From positions 310,001 through 374,000 of the forward strand of contig BDSL01000031.1 in NCBI GenBank assembly GCA_003116995.1: DNA of 64,000 bases, written 5' to 3'. The position numbers were made by a program, and so were the translations under genes. Source of the DNA: Yamagishiella unicocca. Lineage: Eukaryota > Chlorophyta > Chlorophyceae > Chlamydomonadales > Volvocaceae. Numbering within the stretch: the stretch's first letter is position 1; each line of letters starts with the position of its first letter. Under the pieces are notes generated by a model. That model saw only the letters and a list, made by a program, of their open reading frames with translations, was not told the origin of the DNA and ran no database searches. Of the stretch, positions 1 to 12,900 are shown one piece after another.

Positions 1-2470
1 TACGGTACGGCAGCTTGTACGGGTCCCAAGCCCATCCACATTTTCTAGTCGCACACGGACACAATTGCGTGATCCACTCGGGGCCGCCGCGCTTGCTGGG
101 ATCCATGCGTGATCTTCGTCCGCAAGCAGACGTATGGTCATGCGGCCCAGACGAGCTATGTGTAGGACGTTTGGGGGGACAGGCCGTACAGGCGGCGACA
201 GCCCCTGCACGCTTCCCCGTGCATCTATCCCCGTTGAGTTCGCGGCAACACCATGTGTAACTCTTAACTCCACGTGCCTCACCTATACGATGTTGTTGCC
301 CCCGCACCCCACCGAACCCCACCGCACCCCATCGCACCCCACCGCTCCAGGTTCGCTCCGTCGCGCTGCTGGTCAGCCACCCCGATCTGGGCAGCGCCGT
401 TCTGCACACGGAACCGCCGCTGCAGTGATTGCCCTGGCTTGGAGAGCTGACAGGCTGGCTGGACGCTGCTTGCTGCGTCAGTTGACAAGTGGCTTGAGGG
501 GTTAAGGTTCTGAGTCTAGTTTGTTAGGAAGGGACGATTATATGGCGATCAACAGAGGCGATTATACGGCGATCTACAGAGAATACGTAATTACACGTCA
601 CGCCCCAGGCAGATATGTAGGCCTGCTTAGGGCAGCTGTTTTGCGGTACCGTCCAGGTATCATGGACGAATACGGAGCGGGCTCTGCGCGCCTATGTCGA
701 AACGACTGTCCGGATCGGCCGCTGATAGATCTTTTTGCATGCCGCGTAGGCTATGGTATGGTTGTTTGCACGTGCGGGTTTGCTGCCGTGATTAGTTTCA
801 GTTCCGAGAAATAGGATACCTGTATGTGGGGGGCTTGAAGATCTTGCCGCGCGTAGCAATATGTGTTTTGGCGCATGAGCCAGGAGGCCCACCAGGCAGT
901 GCGTCAGCGACTTTGATGTTGCGTTGCATTTAAAATAGTGAACTGTGCCAGCGGGCTGGAGTCCAGGCCCGAAGGTAGGGCCAGCGGGCAGTCGTACTTG
1001 GTTGGAGAGCCGAGGACTTAATCTGGCGGAGTCACGTCCCAGTGGGGTCCCAGGACCTTTGGGGGGGCCTCGCTCGCCACCACATTGTAATACCAACATA
1101 GAGTCATAAGGCGAACCTCCGTCCTAGTTCACGCTGAGGTGGTAGAACAGCAGCAGCCAATGATCGATACAGTGGCCTTTAAGCCAATAGGTAGATGGAG
1201 CCATCGAGCTGCGGTGGTATGGAGGAGTGCACACCGTTCGATGGCAAGGAACCCAAACGTCAGCGTTAATGAACCCGATGAACCCAAGCGACCGAATGTA
1301 CACAAATATCGAACATTGCATTTTTTCTTCCGATTTCGTACTCGGACCTGCTCCTTTGCACGATGCACCCTCACCAAATGCATTGTCAAAGGCTGCATCA
1401 TCACCTTGCCGGATGAGTAGAAGTGAGATACCAATAGTTTGCGTGATGACTGGTGAACCGACCCATAGAAATGGTACAGAATGGTAAAAGAATGGTTCCG
1501 AGTAGTCGCGAACGCGCATGCCCGTGCGTGCCCCGTGCAAGTGGCGGTTGCCGTTCAGACCTGTACAAGCAATTTGCGCGAAAGTGCGTTTGCTATGGGT
1601 TGCGAAATTCCTTGTAGTTCAGGAGATCCCTCGGAGGTACCGGATTGCATCACTGCACCTACGCAGTTTACGCGTCCCAGCACTTTATTGAACGTAAGCG
1701 ATGTCCTTGCATTCACTCTGCTCAGCGAGGTCGGCACCTACAGTACAATTGAATGGTGCCTCAAGCCTTAACGTCATGTTTGCAAAATAAATACAGGTAG
1801 CTAGGTTCGACGACGCCTGACGACGCTGCGTGTAGCATGTGTTGCACGTGCGAATAGCGAATCTAAACAGGCATGTGGAAGGTCGCGGTATCACCACCCG
1901 TGTCATGCCCCACAGCAGTCGCTGGGTGCCGGGGCCGCGCGACACCAGAGCGCCGCGGACCGCTGCTGCTGACAGACGGGTTGACAGACGGGTTGCAGGT
2001 TACCAAGCTGCTGCAAGGTCTAAAGTTCAAAACGTAATGGTGGCGCTGGCAGCGGCTGCGACGGCCTAGTAACCTACCGGTATATACACACACAGCAAGG
2101 AACCGCCACGGGCGTTCGTTAAGCGCGGTGTGTTACAGTGTAATAAGTAACTGATTATCCAAGCAGAAGAACCACGCCGAGGAAGGAGGCGTGGTTCCGC
2201 TAAGTACTCTTGCAGCACCAAGCGACGGGTTTGGCCAGAAGGGCCCTGTCCGACCTGATTTGCAACAGCGGCGCTATAGCTACGGCAATATACAACATCC
2301 GAGCTGGCAGAAACGCAAATGGCCCGGCTCCGGAACCATTGCCGGTGAAACGTCCGTGCCGGCGCTTGGGCGTTACACCCGGACTGTTGATGACTGGTGT
2401 CTTGATAATATACCGTTGTTGCGGCGCGGCTGGGTTCCTGCCTCATTCGTCTCCTTCGTTCCGTGCCGGC
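1..2470. other. No supportable gene
   Basis: I find no exon chain, conserved domain or RNA gene here. Open frames exist on both strands, but none has a recognisable protein pattern or a consistent splice chain. The stretch around 295-350 is a short repeat of a CACCGCACCCCA-like unit. Confidence 0.6.
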
Positions 2471-2475
2471 GATGT

Positions 2476-2531
2476 GCCATCCATGTGCTCGGTGGTTCCA
2501 CCTTTCGGTCTGGAGCCAATCTACTGAAACG
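2476..2531 (+). repeat. Dispersed LINE-type 3'-end repeat, degenerate copy
   Basis: Resembles the sequence at 14878-14925, 4611-4663 and the reverse strand of 15985-16060: a core like GATGTGCCCGATGGTTCTAC, then a GGTCTGGA block and a CTGTAAC-type end. This copy is diverged. About 150 bases upstream also match weakly, including a TCGTCTCCTTC stretch. It is probably the tail of an old 5'-truncated LINE. Confidence 0.45.
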
Positions 2532-2891
2532 AGAACTACTGCCACCCAGCAGGTTATGCATGTATCTAATGAACGCGCTCAGTACATACACGAGCTGCCC
2601 CTATCTATTCGGCTCGTTATCATCCATCAGCACACATTATTCGCAGGGTAGTCACAGCCGCTCTTCGTTCCCCTCGAGTCCATAGTAGTACCAGTGGCAC
2701 ATGACATGTATACGGCTCCCGAGCCATAGCACCTGCGCATTCATCGTATGGTAACTCACACGGGTGGTATCTAGCAGCGGCTGGAGGAAGCAGAAGTATG
2801 GAAATAGCTATCTATCTATGCATGAATGAATGCAGATACTACATTTTGCTCAAGGAAAAACGGAGGCGTACGCACGTCAGCCTGCCCGGAT

Positions 2892-5071
2892 TCAATAGCT
2901 CCAACCACCCACGTACCAATAGTACTTGGAGCAGTTGACGCACTTATCGCCGTAGTAGCCGAGTGCCTTGCCGCTGCAAAACGTGGATGCATCTGCGCCG
3001 CAAGGGGTCGGGCTACCACCACCGCCTGAACCTCCGTCGATGCCGCCGCTGCCACTTGTCGTAATATAAATATCTGCGCAGTCCTTGAAAATCTCGGTTC
3101 GGCCGCAGACATCCAACCGTACCTGTCCGGTGATGGGGTTGCTGCGCGCTGCGTACTGGCTGCCGCATTCAGCGGTTGAGCAGGAGTCGACGCACGAGTT
3201 GGCTGTGCGGTAAGTCCTGCACACAACCCGGCATACAAACCAGTAGGGGTATTGCTACTAATGACACAGACATTTACTACTCCAGACATGTACGTCGATA
3301 AGCAGGGAGCTCACGGGCCAGTAGTAGTGCGCCAATTACAGACATTTACTACTCCAGACATGTACGTCGATAAGCAGGGAGCACACGGGCCAGTAGTAGT
3401 GCGCCGACACCCATTATAATTGCACGCAAGTGAACAAATTATAGGCACATGCAAGAACCGACGAGACCCGCCTGCCGGTGTGTGGCGACGTGTGTGTGAA
3501 CAGTAGATGCGTGTTCCCTGTCGTATTGCTGTCGCAGGTGCAGGTTGCTTGGGAGCAGGCACTTACAGTTGCATTACGCAGCCGCCGCTGCAGGTGACGC
3601 CTGAGGGCAGACGCCAGCGGGTGATGTAGTCCTGGTTTCTGGTTTGCATCCACCAGCGGGTGTAGCCGGTGTCAGCGCTGCAGGTGTAACGGGATCCGTA
3701 AATAAATAGCAGTTTACCGGTATATATCGTGTGAACAGCATCTCATTGGAACTTAAATTAACCAGGCTCGATACTGCACACTTCGCCTGCGTACTCACTT
3801 CTTCAAAGCATACTGATCGAAGCAGGATTGGCTGGGGTTTGTCCTCGTGGTGGTGCACAACTTGATGCCAATCCAGCCGCCGTGGTTCACCCGGGCACGA
3901 ACGGTGACTGAGATGATTGAGCCGGCCTGGTAGGTGACTGGCAATCAAATGGACGAAGGGGCGAAGGCAATCAAGGGAGAACACCGGCCGTTAGTGGCAA
4001 CTCAGCAATGTAGCAAGCATGTGCGCGTTGGTGACGGAAGTTAACGCCGAGGAGGGCGAAGGGGAGGGCGCAAGTGGCACCGAAACGTCTAGCTAGTATC
4101 AACGTCGTTACATCATCGATGTTGGAGCTTGCTGGCGGTATTAATTGGCGAGGAGCGAGTCTTCATCTGCTTTGGGTCGACAGTTTATAAATGACAGATA
4201 ATACGCAAGCAAGTTGTTGTAACGCAAGCAAGTGTGCAAACTCGCGGCGACAGGCGGTTGTACATACGTGCATTTCTGCACAAATGCACACGCCACAGCA
4301 GCTGGCCACTGGAGTGCCTCACTCGCATTCCAAATCCGATGCATTTGTATGTATGTAGCAGCGTACCCTTGGCGGAAGTGGGCCTGCTGCGGAGTGAAAT
4401 GTCCCCGATGTCCTGGTGGGGGTCTCCGCATACGTCAGCCTTGTCATTGATGTATGTGCCGTCCGGGTTCAGAGCGAACGGCGACTTGCCCATGCCATTA
4501 CCTGCATGGATGTGGAAGTGCACGTGCGTGCGTGTGTGCAGCGATGACCTCATAGCAGCGCGACATATTATTTGCAACAAGCATCGAGCGAGGGCAACCA
4601 TACATGCATGACACTACCGCCCGATGGTTCTACCACTCGGTCTGGAACCAACTGTAACCGTTACAACAACAACAGTGGGTAAGGGTTACAGGGACCCAAA
4701 GTCAAAAAGTATGAATCGAGAGTACGTTTGTTGACTGTGAAGTAAGATGGTGTATGCGTGCGTGGATAAATTCCTCGGGGTCCTCTATCTTGGCCCGCGG
4801 CCGTAATACAAGGTGGCTGCCATGGCTCCCGAGTGCCTAAAACGTAACCACTGCGTTACCACGTGCCGCAGTCGGAGTCCTCATACTTGCCTGCTGATGA
4901 TTCGTACTCGCCGTAGCCCAATACGCGGGCCCGAGAGAGAGGCGACAGCAAGAACGCGTGGCCGTTGCAGGTGGTAGGCAGCAGGGACAAAAGCAGCACG
5001 CTCGCCAGCAGGGGCAGAAGGAGCCCAGTGGTGGTGAACGGCTTGGGGTCAGCGGCTGCCATCGTGTGCAT
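2892..5071 (-). CDS. Secreted lytic polysaccharide monooxygenase, AA15-like
   Basis: Predicted secreted copper enzyme that oxidatively cleaves chitin- or cellulose-like polymers. Start at 5071 (alternative Met at 5062). A hydrophobic signal peptide (about residues 1-37) ends CNG, so the mature protein begins with His (HAFLLSPLSRAR), the copper-binding N-terminal His of LPMOs. Exon 1 runs 5071 to about 4860. Later exons are 4501-4367 (contains VCGDP), 3937-3799 (contains ARVNHGGWIGIKLC; second copper His in NHGG near 3883), 3677-3567 (ITRWRLPSGVTC) and 3216-2892 (contains CADIYIT). Phases close for exons 2-5, with GT-AG borders. The order of VCGDP, NHGG, RWRLP and CADI matches AA15/AA10-type catalytic domains. 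After it comes a Gly/Ser linker and a short Cys-rich tail (CGADASTFC...CVNC) ending at TGA. The exon 1 to exon 2 junction is unresolved: the visible donors leave phase 2 while exon 2 needs phase 1, so a small exon between about 4855 and 4510 or a different donor is likely. Family is fairly sure, substrate is not. Confidence 0.82.
3266..3409. repeat. 72-bp tandem duplication in an LPMO intron
   Basis: Two almost identical copies with a 72-bp period lie in the last intron of the LPMO gene. Each starts near ACAGACATTTACTACTCCAG and they differ at only a few bases, so the duplication is recent. Confidence 0.85.
4611..4663 (+). repeat. Dispersed LINE-type 3'-end repeat
   Basis: Contains CCGATGGTTCTACCACTC, then CGGTCTGGAACCAACTGTAA and CCGTTACAACAACAACA. 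The same order is found at 14878-14925 (plus), 15985-16060 (minus) and 51120-51200 (minus). It lies in the first intron region of the LPMO gene. Confidence 0.6.
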
Positions 5072-8000
5072 GCTACGTCCACGATGAGCTGATTAGCTGC
5101 GGAAGGGAACTTAGGTGGAAGGAGGCGGCCTTGCTTTTTTCTTGGATATTTGCCTGCTTGCCTGCTTGCTGGCTAGCTTGCAGGTACTGTAATGTCCTGA
5201 AGGGATTACTTGCTCGTCGCGGTCCTTTGATCGCTGGCGAACTACAGTTAAGTGGACAGTCCAGGAGGTAAATCAGCGTATTCATGACATGAAACGGCGA
5301 CGCAGCAGTCAGGTCGAGGGTACAAACAACCTTACAGCCCACCCAACACTCGCAACTTCGGTCGTATTTCCTCTCAGTGGCGGCGTATGCGTGAATATCA
5401 GTATGGGTACCGCTACCAAACACGAGCTTAGCGGGGGCTGGCACATAGCGGCAATGTCAAACGGTGCAGGTGCAAACAAGTTAGCATGGCGCGCCCCGCG
5501 CGAGTTGCTCAACAAGAACAGAATAGCCAAGCGAGCGAGGCCAGCGGACCCGTGATCTGCTGCGATCGAGTCGCCGTGCATGCACGGCTTAAAGCAAATA
5601 AGCAAGTAAGGTCCCGTTGTCTCCCAAAAGGCCATTCGCTTCCTTTGTAATCAACCAGGCTACCAATCGCGAGCCGAAGCGAGGCATTACACAGAACTCC
5701 TGTGGATCAACATGGCTTTAAGGCGCGCCCCCCGGCCCATTGCAGCACCGTCTTAAGTCCCCATGTTCTTACCTTCAAGAGGTGCTTAATGGATAATCTC
5801 TGGGTTTCTTGAGGGTTCTTGAGGCCAGATAGCAGGCCCGCCGCCGTGTCTGTTGATGCTTATGCAAAACGGCAACACAGGCAAGGAAACGCTGATCCAC
5901 TTCTATAGCACATGGGCAATTTGTTTGTTACAATTGATGGTCATGCGCCCTTTTTATCGGATGAGATTGGGGGTACGCTTTCCGGGATTCCGGCCATCGA
6001 CTGTGACTGGAACTGGAATCCAGTGCCCGTGCTCAACGGTGACGAAACGCACCCGCCGCAGTAAGGATTATAGCACCTATCGCATTGAATTTAATTCCGG
6101 ATAATTACAGTTATCATATGGTATCCTCTACTTCCGGTGCCGGAAGCCACTGGTGCTTGATGCGGCCATACGCCACAAATAGACCGAGTCGCTTACTGCT
6201 AATACCTGTGCGCTTGAAGCAGAAGGATGGATAGTTTTCCGCAGCCGGAATACGCATGGCTGTCGGCATGTTTTATGTAACTCGGGTGCTATTCGTTTCA
6301 GGTCCTGGCCAGCTTCCACACCGCTTCATTTTTGTTTCCCGATTATGCCAAATTTAGCCCTCCAATCCACACGTTTTTGTACTTACACAAATGCCATACA
6401 TAAACCCTATATGGATCCATCAAAAGGTATGTATGATTTCATCAAGTAGGCAGCCGACGAACGGAAGGATTCCACGTGCGCACGGGCATGTCAAGATGCG
6501 CATTTGACCCTATATTAATGATAGCCAGTTCGCCGCTCCTCTCTTCAACCAATGAATGGATTAAGAGGATCAAATGAATGAATTACGTGGATAAAATGGA
6601 TGGATTACGTGGATAGCTTTGGGTCATTGACTGCTGACATGCAGCCTCACGAGGACGCTGTAGACATGACAAAGCTTCACCACGACGCCCTTCTGAGTAG
6701 TGTCCGGATAGAACAGCAAAGCAACACCACGAAAGTTGTCTTACACGGGGTGTTCAGGCCTACAGCAGAGGTTGGTTGGCCAGCTCGCAGTTTACGCTCA
6801 ATAAGCCCCGCCCACCTAACGGCGGCATAAGGGAATCGAGATCTATTAGGCCACATACAGTGATCGCAAGTTCACAACGCCTTTCACCACCTTTTTGTGC
6901 CGTCGCGCTGGTGCAGTTGGCTATTACTCATTAGGTCATCAGGCGATGCGCAATGACACACCGGCCTCACCGGCTCCGCGCCCCCCCAGCATGCATCAGT
7001 GTTGCCGACAGGCGCAGGCAGCCTAGCCCACCCATAACACCAGAAGCGGCAATGGCCCGCCGGGCAGCGGTGCCGAGCGTGATTGCACCCACGTGAGCAT
7101 CACTTGGTCATAACCTCCCCATCCCTCTCGCAACTGACAGTGCTGACGCGTATGCTCGTTTCTCCAGTGACCAAGCAGTCCTTACTCCCTGCCACCACCG
7201 AGCTCGCTTCCAGGTAGTGGAAAGATCCCCAACACCACCCTTATCGTGAGGTGGCTCGGGAACTGGAACATTGCAATGGTGAGTCCATTACTGTTGTGGA
7301 GGGCCGTGCAAGTCGGCGCCTGTCACCATAACATTTATATCTGCTCAAGGTCTGGGCATCTGCTCAATGTCTAGGCATCTGCTCAATGTCTGGGCCTCAA
7401 TGTTGACAATTACTATTACTACCAGGCCGGAGTGCAAAATGGAGTAATCGGGCTATTATGGTGCTGTTAAACCACATATGCGAGCCCCGGTGGTTAGGGT
7501 TGCATTCGATGAGCATACGAATGTGAGTTATGTTTGTTTTCATGAGGCAAGATGCCTGTACGCTGTATCAGAGAAATGCGCATGCACGCTCGTTTTTAGT
7601 GAAATGCCCGTCGCTGCCGCCGCGGTAGGATCCTCCATGTGCTCCGTGGCATATTTGAAATGCCTACCTAGATTCGGATTGCAGATAAACAACTCGCTGT
7701 ACTTCGGGCCAGGAGGACTGCGGATGAACACCTCACACGATGACACTGCGGAACCTCCGCCGCCTTAGCACGGGCCGGATGCTCTGTGGGCCCGATGTGC
7801 GCACCTTATCTCTGCAGCTCCGATCGTGAGCCAGGTACCACCTAACACCGAAAGTTACCAGACGGTATAAGACGGCGTCCGTTACTTAGTGTCAACGAAC
7901 CATACCTAACAACACACTTGCGAGATATTTCACTCCAACTGTCATGCTCAGATACGCGTTTCTGGAGCGGCGCCGAAACCATGACTAATGCCCGCGAATC

Positions 8001-8387
8001 CTTCATGCCGGCGCTGGGGTATGACAGGTGAAGAAGATCGAAGAAATGACAACGGCATCTTCGGATAAAGGATACCATACACAGTTAGCAGCGAAACGAC
8101 AGAAGCAGGGAGCAAGAATGAACGCCGCTGAATTCCGAAAGCTGCGGCTGCATTGCGTCCTGCTTTAGCAGGCACCTATCAATGCGCAGCTCTGAAATAT
8201 TTTGCAACGGTGGTGAGTGGATTATTGCCTGATTAGGGAAAGGAGGAACCCGGGAATCCATGGCACGAATATCGTACGCTAATGTCGAGTATTTTTAGGC
8301 AGTTCCCTGCTTGTCACATTTTAGGTGCCCCATGGGCAGACTGACAGAGGCACGCGGGGGTACGCCGGCCGTGGAAGATCGATGAGG
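5072..8387. other. No supportable gene
   Basis: The region upstream of the LPMO gene should hold its promoter, but no clear TATA motif stands out. Short ORFs at 5289, 5853, 6600 and 7478 lack any recognisable pattern or splice partners. The rest is unremarkable mixed-composition DNA. Confidence 0.5.
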
Positions 8388-8389
8388 GT

Positions 8390-8762
8390 TTGCCCACATC
8401 TGGTCGCCAATTTCCGCCTGCAGCACTTGGCAACAATTACTCGTCGACTGTTCCCGGTTCGTCCCCCTGCTGCCACTTGCCGGCTTCCTTTCTTGGCTGG
8501 GCTGCTCTGCCTGGGCTTTTTGTCGTCACCCTTTCCCGCTATCGTGCGGGTTGTGCGTGTCGTTTTGTATTCCTGTTTTTGTGTCTTGGCTGCTGTTGTA
8601 AGCGGGTTGGCGTTTTTAGTGCCTTTCGAGGCTTTCCTGTGCTCTTCGGGGCGCCTGCTGGGTTCAGCCCCAGCTGTCGTATGGTGAGGCCCGGCATGGG
8701 CATTTCCTCTTGTCCTGGGTTCGCCCGGGCTTGGGGACACTGTAACATCTCTTCGTTAAATA
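8390..8762 (+). repeat. A-depleted LINE 3'-UTR-like block
   Basis: The plus strand is strongly depleted of A and rich in T, G and C, like the 3' UTRs of the LINEs at 19.3-23 kb. The last 150 bases (8610-8760: CCTTTCGAGGCTTTCCTGTG, GTTCAGCCCC, TATGGTGAGGCCCGGCATGG, CTGTAACATCTC) recur at 45185-45325. Probably a 5'-truncated LINE tail in plus orientation. The long open frames here are a product of the composition, not genes. Confidence 0.6.
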
Positions 8763-8827
8763 AACGAATCGATATGTTTGGCAGGTTGCAGCAACCCACT
8801 TCATGCAGTCAATATGTCACTGACACT

Positions 8828-9459
8828 ACTAGGCCTGTTTCTGTAGGGGTTGGTTTCAGAGAACCTAAGATTGTACAGGGCGTAGCGAAGGAAGTTCCTA
8901 AGCGGCCCGTTTCCATACCCGTACAGGCAAGCACAGAAACCAGGCACGCATGAACACCTGCTCTATAGGGGTGATAGGTGTCGATGCAGCACTGTCGCAA
9001 AGTTGCTGATGTCAAGGAGCGTAATATTCCATTGTTGCTGCTGTTGGGACTGTTGAGGAAGCGTCGGAGCGCCTGCTTGTTGATGGCGCTTATCCATGTT
9101 ACCAGCCAAACGGAAGAATGTGGCTAAAATATATCGAGCGAGTCTGTGTACCTCCTTTCAGGCAAAATAGATCCTATGCGGGCGGCAACCGCTGCGCAGA
9201 AATGTCCTGTAAAAAGCTTCTCGTCGTCTACTAATCTGCACTTTTCTCGATCTTTGCAATGCTTGTTTGTGGTTGCTCCACTAGCTCCAAATGTAACGAC
9301 TTTTGCTTCCTCCGGACTCCTAAGTTTGCTACGAGCCCTTTGGCGGCGTAGCGCGTACCGCGTAGCAATTTTGGCGGTTCCTACGCCTGTACGACGGCCC
9401 TTATGGAAACGCGTAGGATTGCCGAAACCAATCCTACACCCTACAGAAACAGGCCTACT
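8828..9459. mobile_element. Possible small inverted-repeat transposon with TA flanks
   Basis: The ends are inverted copies: GGCCTGTTTCTGTAGGG on the left and its reverse complement on the right (9441-9457), extended by a second matched block (GGTTGGTTTC). Each end is bordered by TA, as expected for a Tc1/mariner-type target duplication. No transposase is encoded in the roughly 630 bp. Inner sequences (TTTCCATA and CGTACAGG motifs) are also roughly inverted. Confidence 0.45.
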
Positions 9460-9731
9460 GCCACATGTACGTACGAAGCCCAAGACCGGCACCCGAACGG
9501 CTAACTTCATGTTGGGTAGGACTTCCTTTAGTTGAAACCTGTTAGTTACTTTGCTACGTTCACTCCCGGAGACCGTACATCGGAGACCTTACGAGCTTAC
9601 CTGAGTGCGGCCAAGTACGGCGGAAATGTAGCTCGACCCGGTCTTCAGTCTATGATGCCATTATGCAAAGCATGCAAAGTTAAATAAAAAACCTCATAGG
9701 TCGCCCGCCTGGTACCCGGCGGGCAGCTACT

Positions 9732-9804
9732 GGCACCTTCAGTCTGAATGCGTCTGACCAGGTAGCTTCAGAGCACCTTAAGTGCGCAGTTCATAGTTAT
9801 AAAA
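9732..9804 (+). promoter_or_regulatory. Shared promoter module plus TATA box, lectin gene 1
   Basis: A GGCACCTTCA box (9732), then GTAGCTTCAGAGCACCTTAA and a TATAAAA box (9798), 125 bases before the ATG. The same parts in the same order precede lectin genes 2 and 3. Confidence 0.6.
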
Positions 9805-9922
9805 ATAAATCAACAAATATGACCTCGTATTATACTTTAGCTCCAATCTTCTCGTGCGTCATTTGTGACATTTGTGAACTTTATCCCGTGATCTTACGCC
9901 ATCACATAGAATTAGGCTTGTA

Positions 9923-12900
9923 ATGTCAAGCTACCAGTTACTATTCCTTTTGGTGGGAGCATGCTTCTTGTTGCAGTCCACCTACGCAGGGCGGGGTGAG
10001 TGTGACGACTTCGTTAGGAGCGTCGTCGATGTTTTTATTTTGCCGAAGTTATAGAACATACATATACGGAACACATTTTAAGGACTTGCATAATTTGTCT
10101 GGCTTCAAACTCAGTCTTCGGATCACGATTGATCCAAACGGATTATCGGCGTTCACAACAGTTTCCCTGGGTCGGCAGCTATCTTTATTGTGCTCCGCGT
10201 TCTGCATACATGCCAACACGAATTATCGGACCACTGTTTACAGCCTCTCTCATGGCCATTTGTTTCACAGACCCCTCAATATCTTTCCTTGTCACAACAA
10301 TTAATTTTGCCTCTGCTCCCTTGATACTGCTGTTTTATGATCGTCCGTAGAACCTTCGCCACCACCGAAGCCGTCGCCGGCAGCCTCTAAGCCACCTCCA
10401 GCCACTAAGCCACCCCCAGCTTCAAAGCCACCTCCGGCCTCCAAGCCGCCTCCAGCCTCAAAGCCACCTCCAATCTCGAAGCCGCCTCCAGCCTCGAAGC
10501 CACCTCCAATCGCGAAGCCACCTCCAGCCTCGAAGCCGCCTCCAGCCTCGAAGCCTCCTCTTAAGATGCCGCCTCCTAAGCTATTATCGCCGCCGCCAAA
10601 CTCGAAGAAGCCACCACCTAACTTGGTAAAATCACCGCCCAAGCCTCCGTCACCACGGCCAACCCGAGCCCCACCACCCCGAGGCAAGTGTACCCTTTAT
10701 GATGGGCAGAGCGTATCTATCTAGCATCGAATGAGAAAAGCCACGGCGAAGTATCCGATAACACTAACGATAGGCATGTGCTTCTTCATGTACGTCGTCT
10801 ACCTGTGTTGGGTTGATTCCCCATCAGCCATCACGCGCTCGAACACACGGCGCATACATTCCTGCCCGCTACGTCCTGGCTTCCACCCCTGGTGCATGTA
10901 TGGTTTGTTAAATATGTAACTGAAACGGGGCCGGATGCTCGTAACAATTGACCGAGCGAGACCTGCTGGGACGACGCAAGGTGGATACATACAAGCAATG
11001 CGCACGTGTTACCCGTCCAATTGCTATTACACCGCATGCGGCCCCTCACCTGGAACATGTCTCGTCTTATCCGTTTGTGATGGCAGGTGCCGACGCGTCT
11101 CTCGCTATCTACACGCGCACGGATAACACCCGATGCGTGAACGTCCAGGGCGACTTTCTGAACAGCGGCGCGTTGCTAGAGTCCTGGGCGTGCAACGCAA
11201 GCTCAACTGCCCAGAACTTTTTCATCAACTTCATTGGCAAGGAACCACTAATGGGTAGGTGGTGGGGTTGTAGTATACTCACCTGCGTGGGACGTGTGCG
11301 CGTCATCAGCTGCTGCGAACAATCCTCCTACATGCGTGCAAGCAACAGCAGCGGTTTAACCAATTTAGGCGGATAATCTGTACATTTGGTGGTGCTTGGG
11401 CTCCAAAGGACACTTAAGTGGTTGGCGGGTTCCAATGCAACCTATATCAGCAGGTAGAAATGGGCAAACAGGATGCAAATACAGTTAAGACGACGCTCGG
11501 TCCCGAGAGTTTGAGAACCTCGCTCGTCGCATTTAACTTGGACCACACCGCTACTTTGGTAACGTGATAACGTTATATGACGCAAGTTTGAGCTGAATTA
11601 GTAGCGTGTCCTGTCTACTATGTAATGCTCGCAGATGAATTCCTGGTTCGCGTGAAGAGTGCCGAGGACCCAACATATTGCTGGACAGCATTTGGTGGTG
11701 GTGATCCTTATGATGACATGATGGACGCCCCACCCCCGAGCTCGGAGGACGCCAATCTCGACCTTTCCTGGTATTGGCACGACGCTAAACACTGGAATGT
11801 CACCGGTTTTTGGAAGTGCAACACTGAAGACGGGAGCCAGGATTTCATTATCAGCTCCTCGCCGTTCTCGCCCAATGGGTACGTCGGTGGTGCACATTTG
11901 TATGCTCCTCGTTGATAGTTTGATGAACCCATGCTATGCGTTACCTCAATCCGCTGTCGCATTCCCATGTTCCGTCAAACGCGGTGGTACATACCGTAAC
12001 AAACATGGAAGGGAGTATAAAGGCAAATAATGCGACGCTGCAAATAGTACCATGCATTACATTAAGGACGGCATTCAATGCGACGGTGTAACATGGTCAA
12101 TCCTCTTATCTTGGCAAGAACATAGCTTAAGTAATAAAGAAAGCCAACACGAGGAATGGATTATCGTACACTTCAACCGCAGGTTCTACCTGCGGCCACT
12201 GCACGCACGAAACATGTGTGTCGTTGGGTTTCGGAGCGGCGCGGATGCTCTTCTGGACTTGGTGGATTGCATAGGATCTGCCAGGCCGCCGGAGTTGATC
12301 ATTCCCCAGCTAGGTACGTGACATGTTGATGGCTTTGATTGCGTTACGGGCTTACTTCATGTATTGGAGGACCTTCCCGGCGCGTTAGGTTGCTTCGTTG
12401 CACGTCCATTCGATCGAATGAAAAGCATTTACCATACCTGTTCGTACTACTCGTCTACCTGTCCCCTTCCTGATCAGCTTTTGCCAACACATTCTGGCAT
12501 ATCTGGTCGCAGACGGGGTTAGCCTGCCAGGTATGATATCGACGATCTTGGACTTGCCGCCGCCGCGGCCGCCACGCCGGCCTGTTTCATCGCCACAGCG
12601 CACCATTCCGAGCCCACCTCGTCCGCCGCGCCCGCCGCCGCCGCCCCCCCCAGGTAAGTTTACAGCAGAAAGCGCCGCGGGCTTACTTCCGGTGATGATG
12701 CACCCAGTCCTCTGCGGAACGCGCATTTGCCCTAAGCGTGGAATGCCGATGTTTGTTTCGGCTACCGGTATACGGCGATCACATACATGCCGTCGTTCAC
12801 TGCCAAGCAATAATCCTCCGCCGCCCGCCTTTGCTGTATGTATGATTTCAACCCCCCTTGTTAGCTGGCCAGGTGGTGGTCATCCGCACCAGCACGGGGC

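Noticed and set aside
1124..1540. Minus-strand 138-aa ORF
   Set aside because: Single open frame without family pattern, splice partners or clear composition signal.
10351..10687. Minus-strand Gly-rich ORF (128 aa) opposite the Pro-rich exon
   Set aside because: Antisense of CCN-rich proline codons; same reason applies to Gly/Arg-rich ORFs opposite 38520-39068 and 47837-48055.
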